Shown: positions 45,840-54,784, counted from the stretch's first letter. The stretch: DNA of 64,000 nt from Photobacterium gaetbulicola Gung47 (GCA_000940995.1 CP005974.1:2356001-2420000); one strand, 5' to 3'. Translations and numbers: made by a program. Notes: generated by a model not told the origin, from the sequence alone.

Positions 45840-47564
45840 TCACCACTCCCCCACCAGCAAGCGGCTTTTAACGCCTTTGATTTGCAATCCCATTGCCTCG
45901 AACACGTCTTCGAAGTTACGGCACTGCGGCGGCAAGTTTGGCAGGGAGAGTACGGCTTCATCGAAGAAGCGGGTTTGCTCTTGTTCGGTTTGCCAGGCGG
46001 CCTGCCACCAATCCAAGATTCGGTCTTTCGAACTGGTCAAGCGCTTGGATTTTGGCACCCTGTCTTTTTTATTGAGGTTTTCTGCTGTGGTCGTTGGCAG
46101 CAAGTTCCAGCGGTCATTGTTCGGCCAATAGGCAAATGGCAGGCAGTGATCGACATGGTACTGCTCGCGCAGTTTAGTGCCGCTCCAAACACTCTGGATT
46201 TCGGTGCCACACTGGCGGAGCGCATCGACTTTCTTGCGCACTTCTCGGGTATCGTGATCTTTATCGACCCAAATCAAGCAATCGTAATAGGTTTGGAGAT
46301 TAATGTTTCTCAACCTATTGTTTTCAAATCGCTTCATCTCTGTGACCCACTGATTAACCACCAATGGCTCAATCCAGCTGCTATAGAGTCGCAGGCAGTC
46401 CCACAAGCTTTCATCCAGCACAAAAGTACCAAAACTTGCCAAGAACTCACTGTCAATGAACAGAGAACTCAATGACTTCCGTTTCTGAGTCGGCGCAACC
46501 ATTTCAAACAAATGATTATCTTTCGGGCCTTGGTAAATAAACTTAACCGGACCACTCTTAATGGTTGCAAGCGTGGCTGATAGTGTTTTCTGAAGCGCTT
46601 TTGCATCTTCACCGGTAAACAATACACCGACAGCGAGATCATCTGCGGATAGATGACGGAGCTTATGCCAGCCGTCTTCTTTGACAAAACCCAACCCTTT
46701 GCTGGTATTGCTGTTTTGTTGGATACCTTGAATACCATCGATTTCAATATCGATAAGGCGTTTGAATTGGCGGATCCAATATAGCGCAACCAGACCTTGA
46801 GGCAAGGCAACCTTACCATCGGTACGGTCCAACACTGCTCCGGGGTGGGCATCAGCAATACGAAGAAGTGTCCTGAGTAAAGCCAGCTTATACGTTGCTG
46901 ATTTACTGTCATTAACGATGATATGGCGTACCTTGGTTAAATCCCCCGAGCCATCATCAGGAAGGTTAAGCACCACCGTCTGCCACTGAACGCTACTGCG
47001 TCCCATCGCATCACTACTGAGCTCGGTTTTCAAGCAAACATGCAGGGCTCGCTCTTTAGCAAACTGCTCAATCTCTTCTGCCGATACACCATGATTTTTC
47101 CTGCCATCGTCAAAGTCGCCATGGCGGAGTGTAATGATCAGCTTGCCATTTGGCGCAAGAAGGTTACTGAGCTTTCGGAATGTGCGTTCACGCTCTGAAG
47201 GTGGTATATGCATCCATACTGCTGAGAGCAGGATATAATCGAAGCGGATACCCAAAGAGATGACTTTTTTCAGTTCAGGAAGGCTATCGTCAAGCCAGAT
47301 AACTTCCTTTGCTTGGGTATGCCGCTTGCCAATACCACGCAGCGCTTCTGCTGGCTCAACGGCATAGACTTCACACCCGTTTTCAGCAAACCACAAAGCA
47401 TCACGGCCGCTGCCGGCTCCTACATCCAAAACACATAGTGGCTTGGCCGTGTCTTCAGCAACGGGCCAAAAACGCTTCCAACTAGCGTGCACGTTTTCAA
47501 AAACAAGTTTCTGGTAGTCGCTGGCAAGGCGCGAAGCATTGTTATGGTAAAAGCTATTTTGCAT
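45840..47564 (-). CDS. SAM methyltransferase-HNH nuclease fusion protein
   Basis: A 574-residue fusion. Residues about 1-200 are a class I SAM methyltransferase: motif I VLDVGAGSGRDALWFA (45-60), the acidic VYAVEPAEAL, and a YILLSAVWMHIP strand; there is no DPPY/NPPY motif, so it is not a standard DNA-adenine or N4-cytosine enzyme. A helical middle part includes KSATYKLALLRTLLRIAD (221-238). The C-terminus is an HNH nuclease: D472-H473 in HVDHCLPF, N487 in RWNLLP and N496 in AENLNKK. The start at 47564 fits the methyltransferase N-terminus, though its ribosome site is poor. The upstream neighbour on the same strand is an orphan gene, and a divergent WYL regulator lies beyond. Function is not established; phage defence is a guess from context. 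Confidence 0.88.
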   Translation of the reverse strand: MQNSFYHNNASRLASDYQKLVFENVHASWKRFWPVAEDTAKPLCVLDVGAGSGRDALWFAENGCEVYAVEPAEALRGIGKRHTQAKEVIWLDDSLPELKKVISLGIRFDYILLSAVWMHIPPSERERTFRKLSNLLAPNGKLIITLRHGDFDDGRKNHGVSAEEIEQFAKERALHVCLKTELSSDAMGRSSVQWQTVVLNLPDDGSGDLTKVRHIIVNDSKSATYKLALLRTLLRIADAHPGAVLDRTDGKVALPQGLVALYWIRQFKRLIDIEIDGIQGIQQNSNTSKGLGFVKEDGWHKLRHLSADDLAVGVLFTGEDAKALQKTLSATLATIKSGPVKFIYQGPKDNHLFEMVAPTQKRKSLSSLFIDSEFLASFGTFVLDESLWDCLRLYSSWIEPLVVNQWVTEMKRFENNRLRNINLQTYYDCLIWVDKDHDTREVRKKVDALRQCGTEIQSVWSGTKLREQYHVDHCLPFAYWPNNDRWNLLPTTTAENLNKKDRVPKSKRLTSSKDRILDWWQAAWQTEQEQTRFFDEAVLSLPNLPPQCRNFEDVFEAMGLQIKGVKSRLLVGEW

Positions 47565-47592
47565 TGAAGTGGTGGTATGGAATTGGCTTACA

Positions 47593-47652
47593 GATGATTA
47601 ATCATCACTTTACCTAACATTTTAGTAAGTTAAAGTGATGATTATCATTATT
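47593..47652. promoter_or_regulatory. Nested palindromes upstream of the fusion gene
   Basis: A 20-base inverted repeat (18 of 20 matched) has arms 47599-47618 and 47625-47644 with a 6-base loop. Inside its left edge GATGATTAATCATC (47593-47606) is a perfect palindrome. On the reverse strand 47634-47652 matches the Fur-box consensus at about 15 of 19 positions. The ATG lies 29 bases from the palindrome edge, so an operator is more likely than a terminator. Confidence 0.5.
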
Positions 47653-47698
47653 GGGTTAGTTAATTTCTGAAGGATCCATGCTTACAGGCCTGTAAAAT

Positions 47699-48196
47699 TC
47701 AGGCGCAGTATCGATGTTCACTTTGTCGATATTGATAGTCATGAAACTGAGCCACAACTCCCGCCGGTACACACTCCCCTGCCGAGTAATCATCAAGCGC
47801 TGACAGCTCGCTGATCACCAGCAGCAAGATTTCCATGGCGATGGTGAAATCGTTTGCCGAAAAGTTCGCCAGGGTTTTCCAGCGCCGGACTGACTGGCCA
47901 TTTGGCTGCGAGACCAGTTCGCACACTTTGAGGCTGATTGGCTTGAAATTGTCTTCCTCACATGGCCTAGCATTGAGCCCGAAAAAGTCAATCGGCATCA
48001 ACGACCCCATACGTACCTTGGCACTGACTTTGGTCAATGTGTCAAGGCTCAGGTAACTATCTCGCTCGATCCCTTCACTGATCATCAATCCTTCGACATA
48101 GACCAACACACCTTGAGCTAAGTGATCGTCCAAGCATACCGCCCCATTTTTCAACGATAGATAAGCTTGCTTCAATTGATGTCTCGTCAAGTTCAC
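47699..48196 (-). CDS. Orphan hypothetical protein next to the fusion gene
   Basis: A 165-residue soluble protein, not recognised. The N-terminal half is mixed (RHQLKQAYLSLKNGAV, then HLAQGVLVYVEGLMI), and a helical segment rich in Leu and Ile appears near 115-135 (FTIAMEILLLVISELSAL). It has four scattered cysteines but no clear metal pattern, signal peptide or catalytic motif. It is on the same strand as the methyltransferase-HNH gene, 134 bases upstream of it, so the two could be one transcript controlled by the divergent WYL regulator. Confidence 0.65.
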   Translation of the reverse strand: MNLTRHQLKQAYLSLKNGAVCLDDHLAQGVLVYVEGLMISEGIERDSYLSLDTLTKVSAKVRMGSLMPIDFFGLNARPCEEDNFKPISLKVCELVSQPNGQSVRRWKTLANFSANDFTIAMEILLLVISELSALDDYSAGECVPAGVVAQFHDYQYRQSEHRYCA

Positions 48197-48655
48197 GGTT
48201 GATCACCTATTTATTGATATTGTCAGAACTAGCCATTCAGCTTGTTTTGCAGGTCGCTGAAACTTTATTTACCTGCAAAATTATGTTTCGCCGCAGTATT
48301 GTCCACATTAACAGCAAAATTTCACCATTAATGTTTTGTGGACTTTAGAGTAAACACGTGTTCGCTTTTTATCCCTTTAAAGCAAAGCGCTTTTGCGCAT
48401 TCAGTTAATGCTTTATACCATTAACTGGCTAAGTACCACAAATGAATACACCTACTCAAAACAAGTACAATCACTTTACCTACTCATAATGATTATGTAA
48501 ACCTGACAATTTAACCAGTGCAGTACTGATTGTGATTATACCGTTGATTTAATTAACTTAAATCACTTCAATACGCTGTTATCTTTATAAATAGCCTTGC
48601 TTCTACTGATTTTCGGTATATATTAGTGGCAAGCCAAAGTACTGGATAAATACAC
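48197..48655. promoter_or_regulatory. Divergent control region between the orphan and WYL genes
   Basis: No gene seen. It holds TTTTGCAGGT-N16-ACCTGCAAAA (48245-48280, perfect arms), GTCCACA-N29-TGTGGAC (48301-48343), and a 9-bp direct repeat ACCTACTCA at 48450 and 48478 (28-base period). TCACTTTACCTA at 48471-48482 repeats exactly at 47605-47616 upstream of the fusion gene. These are good candidate operators for the WYL protein; binding is inference. Confidence 0.5.
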
Positions 48656-49582
48656 ATGACTTCATACAACAACGCTGGACTATCACACATGGATGTCGAG
48701 GCCAAACTCAATGCCGTTGGCTCGGCACAACGAGAGCGATTAGCCTTTATTGACTTTGCCCTTTACTTTTTGGGGGAGGTAACAAGGAAAGATTTGATAG
48801 ATCGTTTTGCGGTTGGTCATGCGGCCACTACTCGGGATTTCGCGCTGTATAAAGAAATAGCGCCGGATAACCTCAAGCTGGATATGCGCTCCAAGAAGTA
48901 CTACAAGCAGCCGGAGTTTTGCCCTGTATTTAATCTGGACTTGAAAAAGACCCTGGCGACCATCTCGCTCGGTTATGGCGATGGCTTCTCTGGCCATCAG
49001 GATTTTCCCATCCAGTGTGAGTCCCCGACATCGCTTACCGTGCCGCGTACACCAATCATGGCGGCGCTGTGCGAAGGGATCTACCGTAACAAATTACTGC
49101 AGATTGAATACATCTCCACATCCAGTGGTAAAGGCCAACGTGTGATCGCCCCCCACAGCCTTGTCGATTCCGGTAACCGCTGGCACGTGCGCTCCTTTGA
49201 CCGCAAGAATAACCAGTTCATGGATGTAGTCTGCAACCGGGTGATCTCGGTGACGATCCTTGACGAGGAGCCTACCGCCGAAGAGCGTATCGAGGCTGAT
49301 CGCCAGTGGCAGAAATACATAGAAGTCGAGCTGATCCCTCACCCGCGGCAGGGCAACCCAGAAGCTATCGAGCTGGATTACGAAATGAAAGACGGCAAGC
49401 TTGTGATTGAGGTTCGCGCAGCCCTCGCCGGCTACCTGTTGAGAAAATGGGAAGTCGATTGCAGCGAAGACGGCCGACTACACGAATATGTCGGTTACCA
49501 GTTGGCATTGGCGAATCCTCAGTCGCTCTACCAGGTTAACAGTGCCACTCTTGCCCCAGGCTACCGCTCGAATGAGCGCTAA
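48656..49582 (+). CDS. WYL-domain regulator (CapW/BrxR type)
   Basis: A 308-residue regulator with an N-terminal winged helix (about 25-95; ALYFLGEVTRKDLIDRFAVG), a WYL domain (about 125-205; LQIEYISTSSGK, HSLVDSGNRWHVRSFD), and a C-terminal WCX-like segment (about 235-300). This order is that of CapW and BrxR, transcription regulators found with CBASS, BREX and other phage-defence loci, although similar WYL proteins also occur outside defence. It is divergent from the orphan and fusion genes and is the natural candidate to repress them. A terminator follows. Alternative start: ATG at 48689. Confidence 0.87.
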   Translation: MTSYNNAGLSHMDVEAKLNAVGSAQRERLAFIDFALYFLGEVTRKDLIDRFAVGHAATTRDFALYKEIAPDNLKLDMRSKKYYKQPEFCPVFNLDLKKTLATISLGYGDGFSGHQDFPIQCESPTSLTVPRTPIMAALCEGIYRNKLLQIEYISTSSGKGQRVIAPHSLVDSGNRWHVRSFDRKNNQFMDVVCNRVISVTILDEEPTAEERIEADRQWQKYIEVELIPHPRQGNPEAIELDYEMKDGKLVIEVRAALAGYLLRKWEVDCSEDGRLHEYVGYQLALANPQSLYQVNSATLAPGYRSNER

Positions 49583-49614
49583 CCGTCGCTGAGCAAGCCC
49601 TCACGAAACCAAAG

Positions 49615-49640
49615 AAACCGTCCGGCTGGACGGTTTTTTA
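49615..49640 (+). terminator. Rho-independent terminator after the WYL gene
   Basis: Stem AAACCGTCC / GGACGGTTT with a four-base loop and six T residues. Confidence 0.85.
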
Positions 49641-49774
49641 TTCCCTTCGCCCTCTGTTTTACTGCCGTCCACAGCCTCTATTCGATTTTTTAAAACAACA
49701 TGTTCGCCTATGCCTACTGTTGGTCATATTAAAGCCAACATACACTTAAACCATAAGCAGATCAGGAGGCATTT

Positions 49775-50614
49775 ATGGCTATTCGACAAATACAGTCCCT
49801 CATACCCGCCCACCCTTCTTCTGATGGTGACGGGGTGCGTATTCAACGCGTCCACGGGTTTAACAACGCTCAGTTCTCACCATTCCTGATGATCGATGAG
49901 CTTAAGTCTGATAATTCTGCTGATTACATCGGTGGGTTTCCTCCCCATCCGCATCGCGGGATAGAAACTTTGACCTATATGCTAAAAGGCCACTTCCAGC
50001 ATAAAGATCATATGGGCAATGTAGGCGAGCTCACTGATGGTGGTGCGCAGTGGATGTCTGCCGGTAAAGGCGTTATCCATAGCGAGATGCCAATCATGAC
50101 AGACGGCGAGCTCCATGGCTTCCAGATTTGGATCAACCTGCCGGCCGCGAAAAAAATGCAGCCGGCGGATTATCATGATTTCCAGTCAGACGTCATTACG
50201 CAATACCGACAAGATGACGGCAGCCTTGTCCGGGTTATTGCCGGCGATCTCACTATCAAGGGAACAACGCTCGCCGGCCCGCTTCAGCAAACCGGCGTAC
50301 CTGTGACTGTCGCCGACTGGCAAGCTGACAATCCCGCTCGCTTTAATAGTTGCCTCAACCCGGATTTTCAGGCCTTGCTCTACGTATATCGTGGCGAAAT
50401 AGACGTTGAGGGCACCACCGTCAAAGCAGGTACGCTGGCCATCCTCGGCAACGGTGAAGGCTTGGCCCTATCAGCAAATGAGCAAGCTGGTGTATTGCTG
50501 CTATCAGGCCTCCCCATTGATGAGCCCGTTGTCCATTACGGCCCGTTTGTGATGAATAGCATGGAAGAAGTTGAGCAAGCGATTGCAGACTACCAACAGG
50601 GCACACTGGCATAA
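49775..50614 (+). CDS. Pirin family protein
   Basis: A 279-residue cupin of the pirin/YhhW type; some members act as quercetin 2,3-dioxygenases. AGGAGG lies seven bases before the ATG. The N-terminal metal site is visible: PPHPHRGIETLTYMLKG with H-x-H, H in GHFQHKDHMG, and the GKGVIHSE glutamate. The C-terminal cupin (about 180-279) is weaker, as usual. It converges with the AGCS gene and shares a strong hairpin with it. Its cell role is not known here. Confidence 0.92.
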   Translation: MAIRQIQSLIPAHPSSDGDGVRIQRVHGFNNAQFSPFLMIDELKSDNSADYIGGFPPHPHRGIETLTYMLKGHFQHKDHMGNVGELTDGGAQWMSAGKGVIHSEMPIMTDGELHGFQIWINLPAAKKMQPADYHDFQSDVITQYRQDDGSLVRVIAGDLTIKGTTLAGPLQQTGVPVTVADWQADNPARFNSCLNPDFQALLYVYRGEIDVEGTTVKAGTLAILGNGEGLALSANEQAGVLLLSGLPIDEPVVHYGPFVMNSMEEVEQAIADYQQGTLA

Positions 50615-50656
50615 GGCGACAACGAGAAGTGTGAAACAGCCTTGGACAACAAAATA

Positions 50657-50686
50657 CGGCTTACACCGACATTATGGTGTAAGCCG
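50657..50686. terminator. Bidirectional hairpin between pirin and symporter genes
   Basis: Perfect 11-bp stem CGGCTTACACC / GGTGTAAGCCG with an 8-base loop; no strong T run. Confidence 0.6.
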
Positions 50687-50699
50687 CACCTTCAAGCAG

Positions 50700-52085
50700 C
50701 TACTCGGGTTTATCCGTCCCTTTCGTTTTCTCCTGCGCAAGATCTGCAAAGTATTCCTTCGTCAACTTAAACACCACCGGGCTCAGGAGTAATAGCGCAA
50801 TCAAGTTCGGGATCGCCATCATGGCATTGAGCGTATCAGCAAGTAACCAGATAAACTCCAAAGAGCTGGTTGCGCCAATTGGTACTGCAACGACCCACAA
50901 CACCCGAAACGGGACGATGGCCTTTACACCCAGTAGATATTGAACACATTTTTCACTGTAAAAACTCCAGCCCAATATTGTTGTAAACGCAAAAATAGAC
51001 AAAGCTATCGCGACGACATAATTACCAATCCCTGGCAATGCCGAAGCAAAAGCAAGCGATGTTAACGCCGATCCCGTCTCACCGCTCAGCCAGGCACCGG
51101 ATACAACAATCGCAAACCCTGTAATGCTACAAACCACAATGGTATCGATAAACGTACCCAGCATTGCGACTAACCCTTGAGCGACCGGATTCTTGGTTTG
51201 GGCAGCGGCATGGGCAATAGGCGCACTTCCAAGCCCAGCTTCATTAGAAAAAATCCCCCGCGCCACACCAAATCGAATTGCTGCCCACACGGCAGCCCCC
51301 GCAAAACCGCCCTGCGCAGCCACCGGCGTAAACGCACTACTAATAATCAAACCGAAGGCAGCCGGGATCGCGGAAATGTTCATGATCAGAACGATCAAGC
51401 CAGAGGTAATGTAAAAAACCGCCATCAAGGGTACCAACTTACCGGCGACATCCGCAATTCGCTTGATCCCCCCCATCAACACCAATCCGACAAGTACCAT
51501 CATGACCAAGCCGGATATAGCCGGAGAAAGCCCGAAGCTCGATTCAACCGCGGCAGCAACAGAGTTCGCCTGTACCGTATTACCAATACCGAACCCGGCA
51601 AATGCGCCAAAAAAAGCAAACGCCGTTCCCAGCCATGCCCACTTACTGCTAAGACCATTTTTAATGTAGTACATCGGGCCACCTACATGGTTACCCTTGG
51701 CATCCGTTTCTCGGTACCTCACTGCGCATACCGCTTCGGCAAATTTTGTTGCCATGCCAACGAGTGCCGTGCACCACATCCAAAATAAGGCGCCCGGCCC
51801 CCCTAAAAATATCGCCGTCGCCACACCAGCAATATTACCGGTCCCGATAGTGGCCGACAGCGAAGTCATTAGCGCATTAAACGGACTTATTTCCCCCTTT
51901 ATCTCTTCTTCTTTCTCAGGGATCCTTCCTGTCCAGAGTAACCTGAAGCCGGCACCTATTTTTACAATCGGCATTAATTTCAAGCCAAGTGTCAGGTAAA
52001 TGCCCACCCCGAGGATGAGCACCAGCATGGGTAATCCCCAGACAAAACCGTTTATGGCTGCGACAAAGTTTGCTATTGAATCCAT
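50700..52085 (-). CDS. Sodium:alanine symporter (AGCS family), second copy
   Basis: A 461-residue Na+-coupled carrier of the same family as the one at 15312 but clearly divergent in sequence. Signatures are TSLSATIGTGNIAGVATAI, GPGALFWMWCTALVGM, NHVGGPMYYIKNGL, SNEAGLGSAPIAHAAA and FAFTTILGWSFYSEK. Its shorter tail ends in a Lys-rich KGTDKPE. Its amino-acid preference, alanine or glycine, is not evident. A terminator of the next upstream gene lies between it and lpxL. Confidence 0.95.
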   Translation of the reverse strand: MDSIANFVAAINGFVWGLPMLVLILGVGIYLTLGLKLMPIVKIGAGFRLLWTGRIPEKEEEIKGEISPFNALMTSLSATIGTGNIAGVATAIFLGGPGALFWMWCTALVGMATKFAEAVCAVRYRETDAKGNHVGGPMYYIKNGLSSKWAWLGTAFAFFGAFAGFGIGNTVQANSVAAAVESSFGLSPAISGLVMMVLVGLVLMGGIKRIADVAGKLVPLMAVFYITSGLIVLIMNISAIPAAFGLIISSAFTPVAAQGGFAGAAVWAAIRFGVARGIFSNEAGLGSAPIAHAAAQTKNPVAQGLVAMLGTFIDTIVVCSITGFAIVVSGAWLSGETGSALTSLAFASALPGIGNYVVAIALSIFAFTTILGWSFYSEKCVQYLLGVKAIVPFRVLWVVAVPIGATSSLEFIWLLADTLNAMMAIPNLIALLLLSPVVFKLTKEYFADLAQEKTKGTDKPE

Positions 52086-52231
52086 CCTTGCGCTCTCTTT
52101 TTATATTTGCATATCAAAAAAACATAGGAGTCCTTGACTATAAGTTCAACTTTGAAATGAATAACGCCACCAATAACAAGGTAAGACAATACAAATAAAA
52201 CGGTGCTGGCTAATTTGAATACTGCAGATAT

Positions 52232-52262
52232 AAAAAAAGCTTCACGAGGAAGCTTTTTTATC
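52232..52262 (-). terminator. Rho-independent terminator after the first LpxL gene
   Basis: Stem AAAAAAGCTTC / GAAGCTTTTTT flanked by A/T runs on both sides, so usable on either strand. Confidence 0.8.
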
Positions 52263-52279
52263 ATTCACCGGAAAGACGG

Positions 52280-53209
52280 TTACTCATACAATGAGGATTC
52301 GCCTTCAGGACGAGTCTTAAAGCGGCGGTGCAACCACATATATTGCTCGGGCGCTTCCATAATAGAGCGCTCTACAGCTTTATTCACATAAGCGGCAGCC
52401 GCATCGGGATCATTATGCGGGAACGCATCCAATGGCGGAAAGACCTTGAGCGTATAACGGCCCGAGTCGGTATTGCGAACCATAGCAAACGGCACGACGG
52501 CACAGTGAGAAGCATCCACCAACAGGCTGGTGCCTGTGGTTGTACAGGCCTTTTCTACCGCAAACAAAGGCGCGAACGTCGAGCGTCGCTTGCCATAATC
52601 ATGATCGGGGGCATACCATACCCGCTCGCCGTTACGGAGCGCACGCAGCATGCCTTTGACATCCTTGCGATCAATCATGTATTTGTTCGAGCGGATACGC
52701 CCCTTGAACTGAAAGTAGTCAAAACAAGGATTCTTATTTGGTCGGTAGACACCTACACCCGGTGTTTTCATACCAAATGCACGCGCACCTAGCTCAAGGT
52801 TCAATGAGTGAACCGCGACCAGCAGCACGCCTTTGCCTTCAGCCTCTAGCTTATGGATATGCTCGAGGCCCTCGTAACTGACATGGCGCTCGACTCGAAT
52901 ATCCGGCCAGAACCAAGCCATACCGGTTTCGAACATCGCCAAGCCGGTGTTATCAATATTCTTCTTCATCAATATATCGCGCTCTGCTTGCGACATATCT
53001 GGAAAACAAAGTTCTAGGTTACGGGCTATGGTTTTCTTGCGCTTTTTAATAATGCGCATCGCCAAGCGCCCAAGCCCCTGCCCCAACCTGAACTGGATAA
53101 AATACGGCAGCCAACTGATAAGGTACATCACTCCAACCATCAGCAGGGTTAGCCAATACCGCGGGTGTAATAGCGACTTGGTAAAAGTAGGCGCTGTAAA
53201 TTTACTCAT
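52280..53209 (-). CDS. lpxL: LpxL-type lipid A acyltransferase, first copy
   Basis: An inner-membrane acyltransferase of 309 residues that adds a secondary acyl chain to Kdo2-lipid IVA. Residues about 17-40 form the membrane anchor. The HX4E motif is present (VHSLNLELGARAFG), followed by GVYRPN, RSNKYMIDRKDVKGM and YAPDHDYG, and the ending QYMWLHRRFKTRPEG is the LpxL hallmark. It has a paralogue immediately upstream (53517-54479). The two share long identical stretches, a local duplication. One may differ in acyl length or temperature use. Confidence 0.9.
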   Translation of the reverse strand: MSKFTAPTFTKSLLHPRYWLTLLMVGVMYLISWLPYFIQFRLGQGLGRLAMRIIKKRKKTIARNLELCFPDMSQAERDILMKKNIDNTGLAMFETGMAWFWPDIRVERHVSYEGLEHIHKLEAEGKGVLLVAVHSLNLELGARAFGMKTPGVGVYRPNKNPCFDYFQFKGRIRSNKYMIDRKDVKGMLRALRNGERVWYAPDHDYGKRRSTFAPLFAVEKACTTTGTSLLVDASHCAVVPFAMVRNTDSGRYTLKVFPPLDAFPHNDPDAAAAYVNKAVERSIMEAPEQYMWLHRRFKTRPEGESSLYE

Positions 53210-53516
53210 AAGCTAGGGGATCCCTTTATTATTGTAATTCCGCCTTCATATTTTATTTAGGCCTATCCGGCCCCAAGTAAAATCCATGGGCAGAATTTAT
53301 ATCGAACACTGCATTCTATTGCGTGGCGATCGGCTATGCAAGAGGATGAAGTTTTGTACTGATATTTTTCAGCTTAGATTAAGTGAGTGGATAGAGATGA
53401 AGCAATTGTTGGCGCAATAATAAACATTACTGGGGATAAGGAGTGAGAGAAGAGGAATGCATGGTGGCCAGATGAGGCAGCCACCAGCAATAAACAGAGA
53501 AGGTATCAAAGCGCCG
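53210..53516. other. Gap between the two LpxL copies
   Basis: No gene seen. A hairpin TGGTGGC / GCCACCA at 53462-53486 may end transcription of the upstream copy. The downstream copy needs its own promoter here. Confidence 0.35.
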
Positions 53517-54479
53517 TTAAGCTACCGGTGAATACCGCAGATCCTCTGCTTTACGGTACAAGCACGGCTCCCCCTCGGGACGGGTTTTAAAACGGCGGTG
53601 CAACCACATGTATTGGCACGGCGCCGCGAGGATGGCATTTTCGACCGCTTTGTTAATGACCACCGCGGCCTGCTCAGGTGCGTTGCGTGGGAACGCCTCG
53701 TGAAGCGGGGCAAGCGTAATGACATAATCGCCGCTATTAGTCTCGCGCACCATTCTAAATGTCATCACTTCACAACCACTGTTGTCCACCAGCAAACTGG
53801 TGCCGGTTGTGGTACATGCTTGCTCAACGGCAAACAGAGGCGCAAATGCCGAACGACGGCGCCCGTAGTCATGGTCTGGGGCATACCACACCCGCTCCCC
53901 CGTGCTTAGTGCCTTCAACATCCCTTTGACATCTTTTCGGTCTATCAAGGTTCGGTTAGAACGGGCTCGCCCCCGGTACTGAACAAAGTCGAAGCAAGGA
54001 TTATTGTTAGGACGGTATACGCCCATTCCTGACTTATGAATACCAAACGCCCGGGCCGCCAGCTCTAAGTTCAATGAATGTACGGCAATGAACAGCGCGC
54101 CTTTGCCTTCACGCTCTAGCTGTTCGATATATTCCATCCCCTCGATACGGACGTGGCGTTTCACCCGCGCATCAGACCAAAACCAGGCCATCCCAGTCTC
54201 AAACAAGGCCAGGCCCGTATTGTCAATATTGGCTCTGACTAGCTTTTTTCTTTCCTCCGCTGGCATGTCAGGGAAACAAAGCTCAAGGTTACGTTCAATG
54301 GTAAAACGGCGCTTCTTCATAACCGCCAAAGCCAAACGGCCAATCCCCTGCCCTAGTCGACGCTGTACAACATAAGGCAGCCAACTCAGCAAATACATGA
54401 TGAGTATCAATAGTATTGTTGGCCAGTAGCGTGGCCCCAACAACTTTAGGGTGAAGCGAGGTGCAGCAAATTTGCTCAT
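53517..54479 (-). CDS. lpxL: LpxL-type lipid A acyltransferase, second copy
   Basis: A 320-residue paralogue of the gene at 52280. It keeps VHSLNLELAARAFG, GVYRPNNNPCFDF, RSNRTLIDRKDVKGM, YAPDHDYG and QYMWLHRRFKTRPEG; the extra residues are a short C-terminal tail. Both copies carry the same order of domains and the same start MSKF. Substitutions are spread along the sequence, so the duplication is not recent. Possibly one is the lauroyl and the other a second-chain enzyme; the sequence alone does not decide. No lpxM-type gene is in the window. Confidence 0.9.
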   Translation of the reverse strand: MSKFAAPRFTLKLLGPRYWPTILLILIMYLLSWLPYVVQRRLGQGIGRLALAVMKKRRFTIERNLELCFPDMPAEERKKLVRANIDNTGLALFETGMAWFWSDARVKRHVRIEGMEYIEQLEREGKGALFIAVHSLNLELAARAFGIHKSGMGVYRPNNNPCFDFVQYRGRARSNRTLIDRKDVKGMLKALSTGERVWYAPDHDYGRRRSAFAPLFAVEQACTTTGTSLLVDNSGCEVMTFRMVRETNSGDYVITLAPLHEAFPRNAPEQAAVVINKAVENAILAAPCQYMWLHRRFKTRPEGEPCLYRKAEDLRYSPVA

Positions 54480-54688
54480 AAGTAATCATCAACAAGTAAG
54501 AACCAAGATCCAATCAAGGCTGTTAAAGCCATAAATTGCAGGCAAATCATACGCTGCCAAGCTCTAAAAACACAACTTTTTAATAATTAACATTCGATTT
54601 AATAAGCACACCGCCCAAAAAAAACAACACAGATGCCTAATACAATGAAATTGAAAGATGTTTTTTATAGATATGGCGAAATAAAAAA

Positions 54689-54736
54689 ACGACCAAAAAA
54701 CCGCATGCCTTAAGCAACATATCAGATTTTGGTCGT
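54689..54736 (-). terminator. Rho-independent terminator after napC
   Basis: Stem ACGACCAAAA / TTTTGGTCGT with a long 28-base loop holding GCATGC, then seven T residues on the minus strand. The rest of the 54480-54784 gap shows no gene. Confidence 0.65.
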
Positions 54737-54784
54737 CTTGCTCGCATTATGCCCTTTAGGCTTTATTTAGATGCCACTTATGCA

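Noticed and set aside
47699..48196. Assigning the orphan gene a toxin or immunity function
   Set aside because: No supporting motif was seen; only its position suggests a link with the fusion gene.
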